Source: Cohaesibacteraceae bacterium
GTDB taxonomy: Bacteria; Pseudomonadota; Alphaproteobacteria; Rhizobiales; Cohaesibacteraceae
NCBI GenBank assembly: GCA_016764535.1
Contig: JAESRR010000289.1
Coordinates: 1 to 7,417 of the forward strand
Direction of reading: 5' to 3'
Length of the DNA stretch: 7,417 nt
Both the position numbers and the translations under genes were made by a program. This document shows, piece by piece, positions 6,100 through 7,417 of the stretch; position 1 is the first letter of the stretch; each line of letters starts with the position of its first letter. The notes below the pieces were generated by a model. It made no database searches, was not told where the DNA came from, and was given only the letters and a program-made list of their open reading frames with translations.

Positions 6100-7107
6100 T
6101 CATGATGGGCCTGGATCGGATCTGATCCGGGCATCCAGCTTGCTGATAGAATTTGCATTGTGGAGAATTTGTCGTCCCAATTCACAATCTGTGTTCATTT
6201 GAGCAACAAGCGCGTCGGTATTGTCAAATTTCACTTCTCCACGGATCCAGTCATGGAAAGTGATGTGAACATTCTGTCCATATAAATCCAGATTAAAATC
6301 AAAGACGAACACTTCAAGCAAGGGCGCGCCATTATCAAAAGTCGGACGCCTGCCATAACTTGCGACACCATTGTGCATTAACCCATCCGACAAAGTCAGT
6401 GTGACTGCGTAAATTCCAAAACGGAGCTCGCAATCAGATGAAAGGCAAATATTGGCTGTTGGAAATCCCAGTTCCCGGCCCCTTTTTTCACCATGCTGTA
6501 CTTCGCCACTTACAAACCAGCGATATCCGAGAAGTCTTGAAGCTTCTTTGACGTTCCCGTCTCGCAATGCACTGCGGATACGTGACGAAGAAATAGTCTC
6601 ATCCGAACTATCCGAATACATCGAAACAAGATCCACGCCAAAATTATGCTCGTATCCTGCATTTTTCAAATATTCAGGTGTTCCTTCGCGACCTTTGCCG
6701 AAATGAAAATCAAATCCGGTGACAACGTGATGCACATCGAGATTGTCAACAAGGGTTTTGGAAACAAACGCAGATGCAGACTGGTTTGCAAATTGTCTGG
6801 TAAATGGCAGGCACAAAACACCGTCCAGGCCAAGAGCCTGTGCTATCAATTGTTTTTCTTCAAGAGTGGTGAGCCGAAAAACCGGGGTTTCCGGTCGAAA
6901 AAATGTCCTGGGATGAGGTTCAAAAGTCATCATCAGTGCAGGGCGGGAAGACCTGGCAGCCAGTTCAATTGATTCTCTCAGTACCGTTTGGTGGCCGCGA
7001 TGAATGCCATCAAAATTACCGATTGCGACGATGCCACCCCTGAGTTCTTTCGGGAGGGTTTCAAGCTGGGTAATCAATTGGCAGGGCCGGGAAGGGCGAC
7101 CGTTCAT
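6100..7107 (-). CDS. ribF: Bifunctional riboflavin kinase / FAD synthetase
   Basis: This cytoplasmic enzyme phosphorylates riboflavin to FMN and adenylylates FMN to FAD. The 335-residue length is typical. The N-terminal FMN adenylyltransferase (nucleotidyltransferase) domain shows GNFDGIHRGHQ at 30-40, FEPHP at 62-66, VVTGFDFHFGKGREG at 128-142 and SSSRIR at 173-178. The C-terminal riboflavin kinase domain shows RELGFPTANI at 211-220 (the PTAN nucleotide site), YGRRPTFDNG at 251-260 and LEVFVFDFNLDLYG at 264-277, where Glu265 is the expected catalytic base. The tail motif WIRGEVKFDN at 287-296 is also usual. The ATG at 7107 is supported by GGAG at 7114-7117, 6 nt upstream. The neighbour ileS follows in the same direction, as in many proteobacteria, but here with a 291-bp gap. 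No FMN-riboswitch-like sequence was seen upstream. Confidence 0.97.
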   Translation of the reverse strand: MNGRPSRPCQLITQLETLPKELRGGIVAIGNFDGIHRGHQTVLRESIELAARSSRPALMMTFEPHPRTFFRPETPVFRLTTLEEKQLIAQALGLDGVLCLPFTRQFANQSASAFVSKTLVDNLDVHHVVTGFDFHFGKGREGTPEYLKNAGYEHNFGVDLVSMYSDSSDETISSSRIRSALRDGNVKEASRLLGYRWFVSGEVQHGEKRGRELGFPTANICLSSDCELRFGIYAVTLTLSDGLMHNGVASYGRRPTFDNGAPLLEVFVFDFNLDLYGQNVHITFHDWIRGEVKFDNTDALVAQMNTDCELGRQILHNANSISKLDARIRSDPGPS

Positions 7108-7278
7108 GCGGGGCTCCGTCGCATAACTGGAAAGTTGGGTTCTGATTGGCTCTGGTGCTGCATCAGAATTGCCGGACCGTGCCTTGCAGACTGCTATACG
7201 TCAAGAAGGATTTCCATAATACCCCGAAAAGCGTAATTCAGGGGCAATAGCTTGTTCCTGCAAGCAGGAAAACAGGCA
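7108..7278 (-). other. maoC-like to ribF intergenic region with two inverted repeats
   Basis: This 171-bp stretch has no coding sequence that I can support. On the minus strand the first inverted repeat, TTCCTG/CAGGAA with a 4-nt loop (7255-7270), follows the MaoC-like stop; it lacks a following T tract, so its role as a terminator is weak. The second is a perfect 7-bp pair, TTCTGAT/ATCAGAA, with a 15-nt spacer (7140-7168), lying in the presumed ribF leader. TATTAT and TTGAC elements occur but not at a usable spacing, so no promoter is called. Confidence 0.4.
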
Positions 7279-7417
7279 TTAGCCAGGAATCATGACTTTA
7301 GCTTCTCCGGTTAATACAATTGTATCCGCAGTTTTGGCTTCACATTTCAGGGTAACGCGACTTCCCCTTGTACGTAATTCAGAAACTGTAACCGTAATTG
7401 TCACACAATCACCGATA
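7279..7417 (-). CDS. C-terminal fragment of a MaoC-like hot-dog-fold dehydratase (partial)
   Basis: Only the last 45 codons and the stop lie in the window; the reading frame continues past the edge. The fragment begins IGDCVTITVTVSELRTRGSR and ends in a GEAKVMIPG-type tail. This pattern, a Gly-Asp-x-Val strand followed by a basic loop, a VTLKCEA strand and a final G-E-A-x-V-M-x-P strand, is how MaoC-like (R)-specific enoyl-CoA hydratases usually end. The fold would bind an acyl-CoA or acyl-ACP, but the catalytic Asp-His part is upstream and not visible, so activity and substrate cannot be judged. It is on the same strand as ribF, 171 bp upstream of it. Confidence 0.75.
   Translation of the reverse strand, partial: IGDCVTITVTVSELRTRGSRVTLKCEAKTADTIVLTGEAKVMIPG

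Noticed and set aside
5960..6202. Plus-strand 80-codon frame over the ribF end
   Set aside because: It overlaps the ribF 3' end on the opposite strand, and composition and context give no support.
7108..7278. FMN riboswitch upstream of ribF
   Set aside because: The 171-bp gap does not show the conserved RFN-element segments, and the visible inverted repeats do not form a multi-helix junction.

Overview
The window looks like a chromosomal segment from an alphaproteobacterium, most likely of the order Hyphomicrobiales (Rhizobiales). The reasons are a Porin_2-type (Omp2b/RopA-like) outer-membrane porin, the protein style of RibF and IleS, and a BamF-like lipoprotein of a kind I know only from alphaproteobacteria. 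Base composition is moderate, in the mid-40s % GC judged by eye and not counted, which is low for the order and would suit a marine or host-associated member. All supported genes lie on the minus strand, so the window reads right to left as a biosynthesis and housekeeping block followed by envelope genes.

Layout in transcription order. (1) 7417-7279 is the C-terminal end of a MaoC-like hot-dog-fold dehydratase gene, cut by the window edge. (2) 7107-6100 is ribF, the bifunctional riboflavin kinase/FAD synthetase. (3) 6099-5809 is a 291-bp gap with a plausible promoter and a long imperfect hairpin upstream of ileS. (4) 5808-2878 is ileS, isoleucyl-tRNA synthetase. (5) 2885-2364 is lspA, lipoprotein signal peptidase, overlapping the end of ileS by 8 bp. 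(6) 2181-1498 is a lipoprotein resembling the BamF/DUF3035 family; its GTG start is fixed by a strong Shine-Dalgarno sequence and a lipobox. It ends at a strong intrinsic terminator (1475-1443). (7) 1132-17 is the porin, with its own promoter about 230-250 bp upstream and a small terminator-like hairpin at the window edge.

RibF-IleS-LspA is a gene order shared with many proteobacteria, including E. coli. LspA matures lipoproteins such as the one encoded next to it. If that lipoprotein is a BAM-complex subunit, it would help insert beta-barrels such as the porin encoded after it. The porin is transcriptionally separate, so the functional link is inference.

No mobile element, CRISPR array, tRNA or rRNA is visible, and I found no clear undescribed multi-gene system. 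The items most worth a second look are non-coding. One is the porin control region, with a perfect 16-bp palindrome over the -10 and 9-bp direct repeats 20 bp apart around the -35. The other is the 47-nt hairpin in the ileS leader.
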